35,323 nt of DNA from Corallococcus carmarthensis (GTDB taxonomy: Bacteria; Myxococcota; Myxococcia; Myxococcales; Myxococcaceae), in contig NZ_RAWE01000088.1 of assembly GCF_003611695.1 (NCBI RefSeq), positions 1 to 35,323 on the forward strand, given 5' to 3'. Numbering within the stretch: position 1 is the stretch's first letter; the number at the start of each line of letters is the position of its first letter. The notes below the pieces were generated by a model that had not been told where the DNA came from, searched no databases, and saw only the letters and a list, made by a program, of their open reading frames with translations. A program made the translations under genes and the position numbers. Positions 23,085 to 30,918 of the stretch are shown one piece after another.

Positions 23085-23639
23085 ATGGTTCCATCCATTG
23101 AGAAGTTGCTGGAGATTGCACGGACCTACTGGCCCTCGCAGGAGGACCCCAATCAGGAGCCCAGCCCCGAAGCACATCTGCTCCGTGCGCTCTGGAATAA
23201 GAAGCTGGAAAAGCCTGGTCCTTGGGACGTCCTGATTGAGCAACTCAGAAACGCGTTCCCAGAGAACAGTGTCGGCAACATCACCACGGCTTCGGATGCA
23301 TGCTTCTGGTGCGCCATCTACCCAAGTCACTCTCGTGAGCCTCCTGGACTGCACTGGGTCTACGTCGGCTGCGCCAGCATCATCGCGCCGGTCTACACCG
23401 TGTACCGGGTCCAGTTTGAGTACGGCGAGAGGCGAACCTTCCGGCAGCTCGACTTGGAGCCTCCGGCGGTAGAGCCCGCGGTCACGATGTCGAGACTCAT
23501 GGAGTCCACGATGGATTTGAGCCTGCTGCCCCCTGACATCGCCAACCATCCAGCGCCTGTCTTCGTGGGCTGGAAATCCCCTCCGAAGACGACGCTCTTC
23601 CACGCGCTCTTCACCAGCTATCCAGACAACCTCCCCTGA
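23085..23639 (+). CDS. Hypothetical cytoplasmic protein, partner of the preceding lipoprotein
   Basis: A 184-residue protein with no signal peptide or membrane helix. Seen: an N-terminal helix (SIEKLLEIARTYWPSQ), an aromatic-rich centre (WCAIYPSHS, GLHWVYVGCASIIAPVYTVYRV) and a C-terminal WKSPPKTTLFHALFTSY. No catalytic motif stands out. Size, acidity and position after a secreted protein would suit an immunity-type protein, but this is inference. The ATG at 23085 is three bases after the lipoprotein stop. Codon use is relaxed like its neighbour. It converges on the dehydrogenase gene with only three bases between the stops. Confidence 0.6.
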   Translation: MVPSIEKLLEIARTYWPSQEDPNQEPSPEAHLLRALWNKKLEKPGPWDVLIEQLRNAFPENSVGNITTASDACFWCAIYPSHSREPPGLHWVYVGCASIIAPVYTVYRVQFEYGERRTFRQLDLEPPAVEPAVTMSRLMESTMDLSLLPPDIANHPAPVFVGWKSPPKTTLFHALFTSYPDNLP

Positions 23640-23642
23640 CCC

Positions 23643-24605
23643 TCATCCCAACCTGCGGATGGGAGCACCGGCGAGGAACGCGCGGATGTCCTCGACGGCT
23701 TCACGGAAGTACGTCGCGTAGTTCCCCTGGGACACGTAGCCCAGGTGCGGTGTCGCGAGCAGGTTCGGAAGCCTCCGCAGCACGTCGTCCGCGGCAACGG
23801 GCTCTGTTTCAAAGACATCCACCGCCGCGCCCGCGATGAGCCCCTGCTGGAGCGCTTCGACAAGCGCGGGCTGGTCCACGATGGGCGCGCGCGACGTGTT
23901 GATGAGGTACGCCGTGGGCCGCATCCTCGCGAGCTCCGCGCGCCCCACCAGGCCCCGCGAGCGCTCCCCCAGCACCAGGTGGATGGACACGAAGTCGCTC
24001 GTCTCCAGGAGCACATCCTTCGACGGGGCACGCGTCACCCCGGCCTCCCCTGCCCTCGCATCCGTGAGGTTCGGGCTCCACGCGACGACGTCCATGCCGA
24101 ACGCCAGGCCCACACGGGCCACGCGGCTCCCAATCTTCCCCAGGCCCAAGAGCCCCAGCCGCTTTCCGTGCAGGTCCACGCCCACGGAGTGCTGCCACGG
24201 GCCGCCCTGCCGGAACGCGGTGCTCTCCCCCACCACGTTCCTCGCGAGCGCCAGGATCAACGCCCACGTCAGCTCCACGGGGGGCTCGGTCGCGCTCGCG
24301 GTTCCGCACACCGTCACGCCGTGCGCGGCGGCCGCGGCCAGGTCGATGGACGCGTTCCGCATCCCCGTCGTCACCAGCAAGCGCAGCCGTGGCAACCGGT
24401 CGAAGAGCGCCTTCGGAAACGGCGTGCGCTCCCGCATGACGACGACGAGGTCGAACGGCGACAGCGCCGCGACCAGCTCCTCCTCTCGGGAGAAGTGCTC
24501 GCGGAACACCGTCACCTCGACCTGTGCGCTCACGGACGACCAGTCCGCGAGCCTCGTCGAAACGCCTTGATAGTCATCCAGGATGGCGCAGCGCAGCTTC
24601 TCCAT
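23643..24605 (-). CDS. D-2-hydroxyacid dehydrogenase family protein
   Basis: A 320-residue NAD-dependent oxidoreductase of the D-isomer 2-hydroxyacid dehydrogenase family. Seen: the nucleotide-binding GLLGLGKIGSRVARVG (GxGxxG, 154-159), the catalytic Arg in LINTSRAP (R239), Glu in DVFETEP (E266) and His in ATPHLGY (H287). The substrate is not readable; the RNASID segment near residue 84 is shared with relatives annotated as glyoxylate/hydroxypyruvate-type reductases. The start is ATG at 24605. It begins 36 bases after the exoI stop on the same strand, so it may be the last gene of the exo transcript. The upstream in-frame ORF extension of nine residues lacks support. Confidence 0.85.
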   Translation of the reverse strand: MEKLRCAILDDYQGVSTRLADWSSVSAQVEVTVFREHFSREEELVAALSPFDLVVVMRERTPFPKALFDRLPRLRLLVTTGMRNASIDLAAAAAHGVTVCGTASATEPPVELTWALILALARNVVGESTAFRQGGPWQHSVGVDLHGKRLGLLGLGKIGSRVARVGLAFGMDVVAWSPNLTDARAGEAGVTRAPSKDVLLETSDFVSIHLVLGERSRGLVGRAELARMRPTAYLINTSRAPIVDQPALVEALQQGLIAGAAVDVFETEPVAADDVLRRLPNLLATPHLGYVSQGNYATYFREAVEDIRAFLAGAPIRRLG

Positions 24606-24641
24606 GGCACCCGCCAGGATCCGCTGGAGCACCTGAACGCG

Positions 24642-25922
24642 TCAATCCACCGAGGCCTTGCGACGACGGAACCGGCGCACCTTCTCCACCAGCTCGTCCG
24701 ACAGCACGCCCTTCACCGCGTTGCGCGTCTGGCGAGCGAACTCCTCGGAGCGCGTGAACCACTCGCCCGCCAGGCCCGCGCCGTGCGCGCGCAGCGACAC
24801 CGTCTGGCGCTGATTCGTCACCCAGTCCGCCTTGTACGTCTCCGTGCCTCGCAGGAAGTCATACTCCGTCAGGCCCATCTCGATGGCGTCCTTGAACGTC
24901 TCCCCCACCAGCACCAGACCGACGCTGCGGTTGCGCCACGCCGGGTCATACCCGGACTGGAAGTACACGAACGTCTGGCCATGCAGGATGCCGTACACGG
25001 ACGCCACCGCCTGGCCGCCCACCTTCATCGTGTACATCCGCAACCGGCCCCGCTCCGCCAGCCACTGCGTCGCGTCCCGGTGGAACGCCTCCACTCCGGC
25101 GCCCTTGATGCCCTGCGACCCTCCATCCGAGGACCAGCGCAGCGCGTGCAGCCGGAAGAAGTCCGTCATCGGCCCGGCCAGCTGGCCCGGCGCGTCCGTG
25201 CGCTCGATGCGGTAGCCGTCCTGCTTCTCCAGCCACTTGCGGCGGCGCAGGTAGTTGTCCCGCCGGCCCGTGCGCTTGAGGAACGCATCGAACGGCTCGC
25301 CCGGCACCAGCGTCTCGTACGGGCACACGTAGCGCTCCGACACGCGCACGTCGCCAAACACCTCGCGCGCCACGCCGAGCGTCGTCGAACCCTCGCGCAG
25401 GTCCGTCAAATCCAGCACGTCCCACTCTTCGCGCAGCCCCTGGAGCACGTTGAAGAACGACCGGGCCACCTCCGCCTCGCGGCCCTTGCGCGCCACCACG
25501 TCCAGGTAGTCGCTGCCCACGTGCGTCTCACCCAGGAAGCCCAGGCGCCGCACGCGCACACCATTCACCCAGCGGTGCTCCAGCCCCAGCGGCAACAGGC
25601 CCACCAGCGTGCCCAGCCGGTCGCGGGCCGTCAGCACCAGCGGCCGCACCTGCGGCGAGATGCGCCGGCACCACGGATACAGCCACTCCCAGGCGTTGAA
25701 CGGACCGGCCGTGCTCGCGTCCAGCAGCGAGTTCCACTCCGCCCGCATCCCCGCCATCTGAGAGGCACTGCCCACCGCCGCCACGTCCAGCCGCGGCGTC
25801 AGCCTCGGCCCCGCCGTCAATTCATCTTCGCGGATCACCGCGTCACCCCGATGCCTTTCCCGAAGCACTGCCCCGGCCCCCGAGTGCCATTGCAACCCGG
25901 GAGCCAGCTCCTGTTCCCTCAC
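24642..25922 (-). CDS. exoI: FemAB/BioF2-like GNAT acyltransferase ExoI homolog
   Basis: A 426-residue protein of the Acetyltransf_6 (BioF2-like, FemAB-related) GNAT group. Seen: AEWNSLLDASTAGPFNAWEWL at the start of the first half-domain, NYLRRRKWLEKQDGYRIER, RMYTMKVGGQAVASVYGIL, and GLTEYDFLRGTETYKADW near the end. The same landmarks recur in ExoG, so the two are paralogs. M. xanthus ExoI (MXAN_3233) has the same position and is needed for the spore coat. The start is GTG at 25922, overlapping the exoH stop (GTGA). Internal starts closer to the domain exist because the first ~40 residues are less conserved in style. It probably acylates or aminoacylates an amino sugar in the cytoplasm. Confidence 0.85.
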   Translation of the reverse strand: MREQELAPGLQWHSGAGAVLRERHRGDAVIREDELTAGPRLTPRLDVAAVGSASQMAGMRAEWNSLLDASTAGPFNAWEWLYPWCRRISPQVRPLVLTARDRLGTLVGLLPLGLEHRWVNGVRVRRLGFLGETHVGSDYLDVVARKGREAEVARSFFNVLQGLREEWDVLDLTDLREGSTTLGVAREVFGDVRVSERYVCPYETLVPGEPFDAFLKRTGRRDNYLRRRKWLEKQDGYRIERTDAPGQLAGPMTDFFRLHALRWSSDGGSQGIKGAGVEAFHRDATQWLAERGRLRMYTMKVGGQAVASVYGILHGQTFVYFQSGYDPAWRNRSVGLVLVGETFKDAIEMGLTEYDFLRGTETYKADWVTNQRQTVSLRAHGAGLAGEWFTRSEEFARQTRNAVKGVLSDELVEKVRRFRRRKASVD

Positions 25923-27097
25923 GACGCGCGCTTGCTCGGACGGCGCTCGGACTTGAGCGCCTCCCGGACCACCTCGGCCACCTGCCCCATCACCTCCGGC
26001 GACAGGTCCTGGTGGCAGGGAATCTCCAGGAGGGTGCGCCGCAGCTGCGCCACCTCCGGGAACTCCGACGGGTCACACGCGGGATGGAAGCGCTTCCAGA
26101 AGTCGATGGCGTCGATGCCCTTCTCACGCAGCCTGGCCAGCAGCGCCTCCTTGTCCTGCACCACCATCGGGTAGAACAGGGGGCTCACGCCCGCGGGCAG
26201 CTGGTTGAAGAGCGGCGGCGACACGTCACGCAGCCGGCCCAGCAAGAGGAAGTAGTTGCGGCGCCGGGCCTCGACGATGGCCTCCAGGTCCTGCGCCAGG
26301 GCAATCCGCTTCGTCAGCGGGCTCATGCCCAGGTCCACGTGCCGCCGGTCGAAGTGCTGCGTGCCCGTGGCCACCCGTTCGATGCTCGCGGCCTTCACCG
26401 TGCCGTGTCCCACCGAACGCACCAGGCCGCGCAGGCCCCGGCCCACCGCCCCGCCGCGCAGCTCCAGGTTCTGCAGGAGCGCGGACACGGTGTGGCTGAA
26501 GGTGGACGCCACCGGCGGAGCGGGCGGCTCCGGCAGGCTGTACGGGCGCTTGCCATTGACGACCAGCGCACCCCCATTGGGTACCGGAAGCGTCTTGTAG
26601 AGGCAGAAGATGCCCACGTCCCCCGTGGTGCCCAGCGGCGTCGCGCCGTCGGACGACAGCAGGGACAGCGCGCAGTCTTCAATCAGCGGGATGCCGTGCT
26701 CGTCCGCCAGCTTGCGCATGGCGTCCACCGGCCCCGGGAAGCCCGCGTAGTGGATGAGGTAGAGCGCGCGCGTCTTCGGCGTGATGCGCTTCGCCACGTC
26801 CGCCACGTCCACGTCCCAGCGGCTGCCCACGCGGTAGAAGCGCGGCGTCGCGCCCGCGTCCACCACCGCCTCCACCTCCACGCCGTGGTGGTAGGCGGGC
26901 ATCAGCACCTCGCCGCCGTCCAGGCGCAGCATCTTCATGGTCAGCCAGACGGCGTTGCGCGCGAAGTAGAAGTAGCGCGCGTTGGGCGAGGAGAACGGCG
27001 GCAGCGCCCCCGGGCGCGGCGGGGCCATCAGCATTCCCGGCCACAGCGTGGGCAGGGACGGAACGAACAGCTTGTCAGACGTCTTCACCGCTTCCAT
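25919..27097 (-). CDS. exoH: PLP-dependent aminotransferase ExoH homolog (DegT/DnrJ/EryC1/StrS)
   Basis: A 392-residue sugar aminotransferase-type protein. Seen: VLMPAYHHGVEVEAVVDAGA (co-substrate loop), IPLIEDCALSLLS with the PLP-ring Asp (D141), and the Schiff-base lysine in FCLYKTLPVPNGG (K168). The C-terminal small domain has GIDAIDFWKRFHP. This family puts amino groups on keto-sugar nucleotides. Here it would supply an amino sugar that ExoG or ExoI then acylates. The start is ATG at 27097, which overlaps the last 13 bases of exoG; AGAGGTGG lies upstream. It is coupled to exoI through a GTGA overlap. Confidence 0.87.
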   Translation of the reverse strand: MEAVKTSDKLFVPSLPTLWPGMLMAPPRPGALPPFSSPNARYFYFARNAVWLTMKMLRLDGGEVLMPAYHHGVEVEAVVDAGATPRFYRVGSRWDVDVADVAKRITPKTRALYLIHYAGFPGPVDAMRKLADEHGIPLIEDCALSLLSSDGATPLGTTGDVGIFCLYKTLPVPNGGALVVNGKRPYSLPEPPAPPVASTFSHTVSALLQNLELRGGAVGRGLRGLVRSVGHGTVKAASIERVATGTQHFDRRHVDLGMSPLTKRIALAQDLEAIVEARRRNYFLLLGRLRDVSPPLFNQLPAGVSPLFYPMVVQDKEALLARLREKGIDAIDFWKRFHPACDPSEFPEVAQLRRTLLEIPCHQDLSPEVMGQVAEVVREALKSERRPSKRAS

Positions 27098-28203
27098 CGC
27101 GCCACCACCTCTTTCGCCGCGGGCACCCACCGGAACTTCGCCGCGCACAGGGCCCGGCCGAAGGGGGTGTCATTGAACACGTAGAGCCAGGTGTGCTTGC
27201 GGACCTGATCCGTCCAGTCGCGCTTCCACACCATGTCCGGCCCCAGGAAATCGAACTCGGTGAGCCCCCGCTCCAGGCAATGCCCCAGCACGTCCTCCAT
27301 GAGGAGCTGCCCCGGGCTGCATTCCTTCAGGCTCTCGTCGTAGCCAGGCTTCAGCAGGAAGTAGCGCCCGCCGTATTCCAGGCCGTACTGGAACGCCACC
27401 GCGCGCCCATCCACGCGCAGGAAGTACAGCGCCAGCCGGTCGCGGTACGCCGAGTCGCGCGCCAGCTCCGTGTAGAAGCCGCGCGTCTTCGCGTCCTGCG
27501 CCATGGCCGTGCCATTCGCGCCCTTCCAGCCGCTCTGCTCCAGGAGCAGCCCCTCCTCCAGCGTGCCCTCCAGGTCCAGCCCGCCGGACACGCGCTCGAA
27601 GGTGACCTTCCCCTTCTCCTCCAGCTTGCGGCGGCGGCGGCGGCAGTTGGCCTTGAACTTGGACGGCAGCGACGCGAAGTACGCGTCCTTCTTCGCGGGC
27701 AGGGGCACGTAGGGCGACTGCAGGGACTCCCACTCGCCCACCGGCAGGCCGCCCTGCTTCGCGGCCTCCAGCAGGCGGAAGCCCACGCCGCCGTCCGGCA
27801 CGTCCGTCAGCCGCAGCACGTCCCAGCCGCCCGTACTGCGCAGGTGGGAGAGGAAGGCCTGGACCGCGGCGTCCGGCTCGCGCGCCAGCACGTCGAAGCG
27901 GCAGGAGTGCGCGTTGGCCGCGGAGGTGAGCTGGCGCACCGGCACGCCGTACATGGAGCTGCGCTCCTCCACCAGCGGCAGCGCGGCGTTGAGCGTTCCA
28001 TCCTCGCCGCGCAAGAGCAGGACGCGCATGCGCGCCCCAGCGGCGAAGTTGTCCAGCCACAGCCGCAGGAACTCGTGCCGGTAGAACAGCTCGTTGGAGG
28101 TCGCCTCCACGAGCGCGTTCCACTCGGCTTCCAGGGTCATGAAGGCCGCCCGGTCGTTGACTTCCACGACCCGAGGGACGGCTTGAAGTTGAATGGCTTC
28201 CAT
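27085..28203 (-). CDS. exoG: FemAB/BioF2-like GNAT acyltransferase ExoG homolog
   Basis: A 372-residue Acetyltransf_6/FemAB-like protein. Seen: LEAEWNALVEATSNELFYRHE, a striking basic run NCRRRRRKLEEKGK near residue 190, ALYFLRVDGRAVAFQYGLEY, YFLLKPGYDESLKECSPGQL and GLTEFDFLGPDMVWKRDW, all parallel to ExoI. It corresponds to M. xanthus ExoG (MXAN_3231). The start is ATG at 28203, 37 bases after the exoF stop; a TTG ten codons upstream is unlikely. The role is transfer of an acyl or aminoacyl group onto the amino sugar of the coat repeat unit. The donor (acetyl-CoA or aminoacyl-tRNA) cannot be told from the sequence. Confidence 0.85.
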   Translation of the reverse strand: MEAIQLQAVPRVVEVNDRAAFMTLEAEWNALVEATSNELFYRHEFLRLWLDNFAAGARMRVLLLRGEDGTLNAALPLVEERSSMYGVPVRQLTSAANAHSCRFDVLAREPDAAVQAFLSHLRSTGGWDVLRLTDVPDGGVGFRLLEAAKQGGLPVGEWESLQSPYVPLPAKKDAYFASLPSKFKANCRRRRRKLEEKGKVTFERVSGGLDLEGTLEEGLLLEQSGWKGANGTAMAQDAKTRGFYTELARDSAYRDRLALYFLRVDGRAVAFQYGLEYGGRYFLLKPGYDESLKECSPGQLLMEDVLGHCLERGLTEFDFLGPDMVWKRDWTDQVRKHTWLYVFNDTPFGRALCAAKFRWVPAAKEVVARWKR

Positions 28204-28239
28204 GTTCGCGGGCCCCAAGGTGGTGATGGCCAATGCGGC

Positions 28240-29322
28240 CTACAACCCGCTGCGCGCCATCTTCAGCAGGCAGGCAGCGACCTTGCGGCTGTCGTGTCGG
28301 ATCTTGGACCCCTCCTTGAGGAGATCCGCCTGGACCGGAATCACGCCGGAGGACAAGAGCTCCCGCGTCTCCGCCGTCACCAGGAAGGACCCCTTGCGCG
28401 CATAGCGCTGGATGGACTCCTCCGCGGGCGACCGGCCGTTGACGAGCACCGCGTCCAGCACCGGACCCACGTGGTCGATGACGGCCTGCACGTGGTCCAG
28501 GCAGTTCATGCCGTCCGTCTCACCCGGCTGGGTCATCAGGTTGGCCACCATGACCTTCAGCGCGCGCGTCTCCTTGAGCGCCTGGGCCACGCCGTCCACC
28601 AGCAGGTTGGGCAGCACGCTCGAGTACAGCGAGCCTGGCCCGATGGCGATGAGGTCCGCCGAGTAGATGGCCTCCAAGAGGCCGTCCACCGGGGGCGGCG
28701 AGCGGGGGCTGAGCGACACGCGGCGCACGCGGCCCTGGGCACGGCAGATGTTGCGCTCGCCCACGACCTCCGTGTCGTCATGCATCTGGGCCACCAGCTG
28801 CACCGACGCGAGCGTGCTGGGCAGCACCTGGCCCTGCGCACCCAAGAGCTCCCCGGACAGCCGCACCGCCTCCAGGAAGTCGCCCTTCAGCTCCGCGAGC
28901 GCGGCGATGAGCAGGTTGCCCACCGCGTGGCCAGCGAGGCCCTTCGCGCCGCCGAAGCGGTACTGGAACACGTCCTTCAGCGCGCTCTTGCCACCCGCGA
29001 GCGCCACCAGGCAGTTGCGGATGTCGCCCGGAGGCAGCGCGCCGTGCTGGCGGCGCAGCCGGCCGGAGCTGCCGCCGTCGTCGCTCATCGCCACGACCGC
29101 GGTGATGTCCACGCCGGGTTGGCCCGCCTTGGGGGCCGCGCGGCGGGCCAGCCCCCTGAGCACCATGGGGAGGCCGGTGCCGCCGCCCATCGCGACGATG
29201 CGCGTGGGACGGTTCTTCGGCGCCTGCAACAGCTCGTTGCGCTCCACGCCCTGCGGCTTGTTGCGCGCGTCGTCCTGGCTCCACTGCTCCGAGAACGGCG
29301 CATCCACGTCCATGCCCACCAT
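28240..29322 (-). CDS. exoF: YvcK/CofD-family protein ExoF homolog
   Basis: A 360-residue protein of the gluconeogenesis factor (YvcK)/CofD-like family. Seen: RIVAMGGGTGLPMVLRGL (46-50 GGGTG), MSDDGGSSGRLRRQ, LPPGDIRNCLVAL, GHAVGNLLIAAL and LIAIGPGSLYSSVLPNLLV, the full YvcK set. YvcK proteins bind UDP-sugars in other bacteria and affect cell-wall metabolism. A member fixed in the exo operon suggests sensing or handling of a sugar nucleotide for the coat (inference). I chose the ATG at 29322, after GAGGGGG, because codons upstream of it lose the G/C third-position pattern. Longer starts (29352, 29370, 29409) exist. A 109-base gap with a hairpin separates it from exoE. Confidence 0.86.
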   Translation of the reverse strand: MVGMDVDAPFSEQWSQDDARNKPQGVERNELLQAPKNRPTRIVAMGGGTGLPMVLRGLARRAAPKAGQPGVDITAVVAMSDDGGSSGRLRRQHGALPPGDIRNCLVALAGGKSALKDVFQYRFGGAKGLAGHAVGNLLIAALAELKGDFLEAVRLSGELLGAQGQVLPSTLASVQLVAQMHDDTEVVGERNICRAQGRVRRVSLSPRSPPPVDGLLEAIYSADLIAIGPGSLYSSVLPNLLVDGVAQALKETRALKVMVANLMTQPGETDGMNCLDHVQAVIDHVGPVLDAVLVNGRSPAEESIQRYARKGSFLVTAETRELLSSGVIPVQADLLKEGSKIRHDSRKVAACLLKMARSGL

Positions 29323-29372
29323 GTTCCGACCCCCTCGCCCATCCCAATCCATGGTCCCCACCCTCAGCATCC

Positions 29373-29398
29373 CGGCCTCCCCCGACAACCGGAGGCCG
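29373..29398 (-). other. Hairpin between exoE and exoF
   Basis: CGGCCTCC (29373-29380) and GGAGGCCG (29391-29398) form a perfect 8-bp stem with a 10-base loop. No T-tract follows on the minus strand. It lies between the exoE stop and my exoF start. Confidence 0.5.
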
Positions 29399-29431
29399 CG
29401 GACGGTCATCAATACCCACTACCCAACCAAG

Positions 29432-30799
29432 CTACCGAGCACCCCGCCCCAACAACACATGCCGGACAGTGTGGAAGATGATGCCGACGTCCAGGAACAG
29501 CGACCCGTTCTTCACGTAGTACAGGTCGAATTCCAACTTGTTGCGCGCGTCCTCCACCGACGCACCGTAGGGGTAGCGGATCTGCGCCCAGCCCGTGATG
29601 CCTGGCTTCACCGCCTCACGCAGGCCGTAGAACGGAATCTGCTGCTTGAGTTGCTCCGTGAACACCGGACGCTCCGGACGCGGGCCCACGAAGCTCATGT
29701 GGCCCAAGAGCACGTTGAACACCTGCGGAATCTCGTCGATGCGCGTCTTGCGGATGAACTTGCCCACCCGGGTGACGCGGTCGTCGTTGGAGCGCGCCCA
29801 CACCGCGCCGTTCTTCTCCGCGTCGGTGCGCATGCTGCGGAACTTCCAGAGCGGATACGCCCTGCCGCCCAGGCCCACGCGGTCCTGCCGGTAGAAGATG
29901 GGGCCCTTGGAGTCCAGCTTGATGGCCAGCGCCACCAGGATGAGGAAGGGCGACGCCATCAGGAGGAGCAGCGACGCCACCGCCACGTCGAACACGCGCT
30001 TGAAGGCCCGGCGCAGGGGCGACACCGTCATCTCATCCGCGAAGGCGAAGTCGCTGGCGCGCAGGAACTGCACCGGGATGCGGCGCATCACGCGCTCGCA
30101 GAAGCCCGCCGCGTCGTACACCCGCCGCCCGTCCAGCCGGCAGCGCAAGAGCGAGTCCACCCAGTTGGCGCCGCGCATGTCATCCGCGGCCTGCACCACA
30201 TAGGAGGCATTGAGGCGGGTCGCCATCGCGTCCAGCGGCTCGTCCACCTTGCGCGGGTCCACCAGGGCCACCACGCGGAAGGAACCCTCGCCGCCGTCTT
30301 CAATGGCGCTGGCCACCGCGCGGGCCTTGAGGCCGTCACCGACGACGAGCACCGCGTCGGGTTCACCCACCAGCGCCCGGATGGAGACGCGCACCACCAG
30401 CGTGCCGGCCAGGGCGCCCATCGCGCCACCCAAGAGCGTCCCGGGGGGCAGCACCACCGGCAGGGCCAGCGGCAGGAGCAGCATGACACCGCCCGCCACC
30501 ATCGCGGTGACGCCCGCGGCCTTGAGGAAACGGTAGCCGCGCGTCCGGTCCTCGGCCGCGATGCGCAGGTCGTAGAGGTCCAACAGGTACAGCGTGAACT
30601 GGAAGGTGACGACGAAGGCCAGGCCCAGTCCCACCAGCGTCGGCCACATCGTGGCGAACGGCGGCTGGGAACCCAGGGGCGCGAAGAGGGCCGCGCAGGC
30701 CGCGGCACCCGCGACACAGGCCAGCGCGATCGCCGACGACTCGGCGAGGAAGAACGTCAACTTCTTGGCTGAAAAATAGTGGTGGAAAACGCGAAGCAC
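29432..30799 (-). CDS. exoE: Polyprenyl-phosphate hexose-1-phosphate transferase ExoE homolog
   Basis: A 455-residue initiating sugar-phosphate transferase (PHPT, bacterial sugar transferase family). The N-terminal half has four hydrophobic helices and a nucleotide-binding-like domain (DAVLVVGDGLKARAVASAI). The C-terminal catalytic domain (about 265-455) starts with a membrane helix (FDVAVASLLLLMASPFLIL), then GPIFYRQDRVGLGGRAYPLWKFRSM, the Asp-Glu pair in KTRIDEIPQ, FVGPRPERP and KPGITGWAQIRY. In M. xanthus, ExoE starts coat synthesis, probably with GalNAc-1-P onto undecaprenyl phosphate. The start is GTG at 30799, with GGAGGAG four bases upstream. A 119-base gap with a hairpin lies before it. 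Confidence 0.93.
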   Translation of the reverse strand: MLRVFHHYFSAKKLTFFLAESSAIALACVAGAAACAALFAPLGSQPPFATMWPTLVGLGLAFVVTFQFTLYLLDLYDLRIAAEDRTRGYRFLKAAGVTAMVAGGVMLLLPLALPVVLPPGTLLGGAMGALAGTLVVRVSIRALVGEPDAVLVVGDGLKARAVASAIEDGGEGSFRVVALVDPRKVDEPLDAMATRLNASYVVQAADDMRGANWVDSLLRCRLDGRRVYDAAGFCERVMRRIPVQFLRASDFAFADEMTVSPLRRAFKRVFDVAVASLLLLMASPFLILVALAIKLDSKGPIFYRQDRVGLGGRAYPLWKFRSMRTDAEKNGAVWARSNDDRVTRVGKFIRKTRIDEIPQVFNVLLGHMSFVGPRPERPVFTEQLKQQIPFYGLREAVKPGITGWAQIRYPYGASVEDARNKLEFDLYYVKNGSLFLDVGIIFHTVRHVLLGRGAR

Positions 30800-30839
30800 G
30801 TGACTCCTCCAACCCCGACCCGCCGCCGCTCCAGGCCCC

Positions 30840-30872
30840 CCGCTCGCCGCACCTCATCGGTGCGAGGAGCGG
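30840..30872 (-). other. Hairpin between exoD and exoE
   Basis: CCGCTCGCCGCACC (30840-30853) pairs with GGTGCGAGGAGCGG (30859-30872) at 12 of 14 positions, with one two-base internal mismatch and a five-base loop. There is no T-tract. It lies inside the operon, 41 bases before the exoE start. Confidence 0.55.
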
Positions 30873-30918
30873 AGTGGGCCCGCGAAACACCTTCACCTCG
30901 ACTGCTGAACGCTGACTG

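Noticed and set aside
23745-26174. An 809-residue plus-strand open frame opposite the dehydrogenase and exoI
   Set aside because: Same antisense high-GC artefact; both underlying minus-strand genes have intact catalytic or family motifs.
27193-29481. A 762-residue open frame on the plus strand opposite exoF/exoG
   Set aside because: It is antisense to genes with clear domains; composition is Arg/His/Gln-rich with no motif, as expected of a mirror frame in high-GC DNA.
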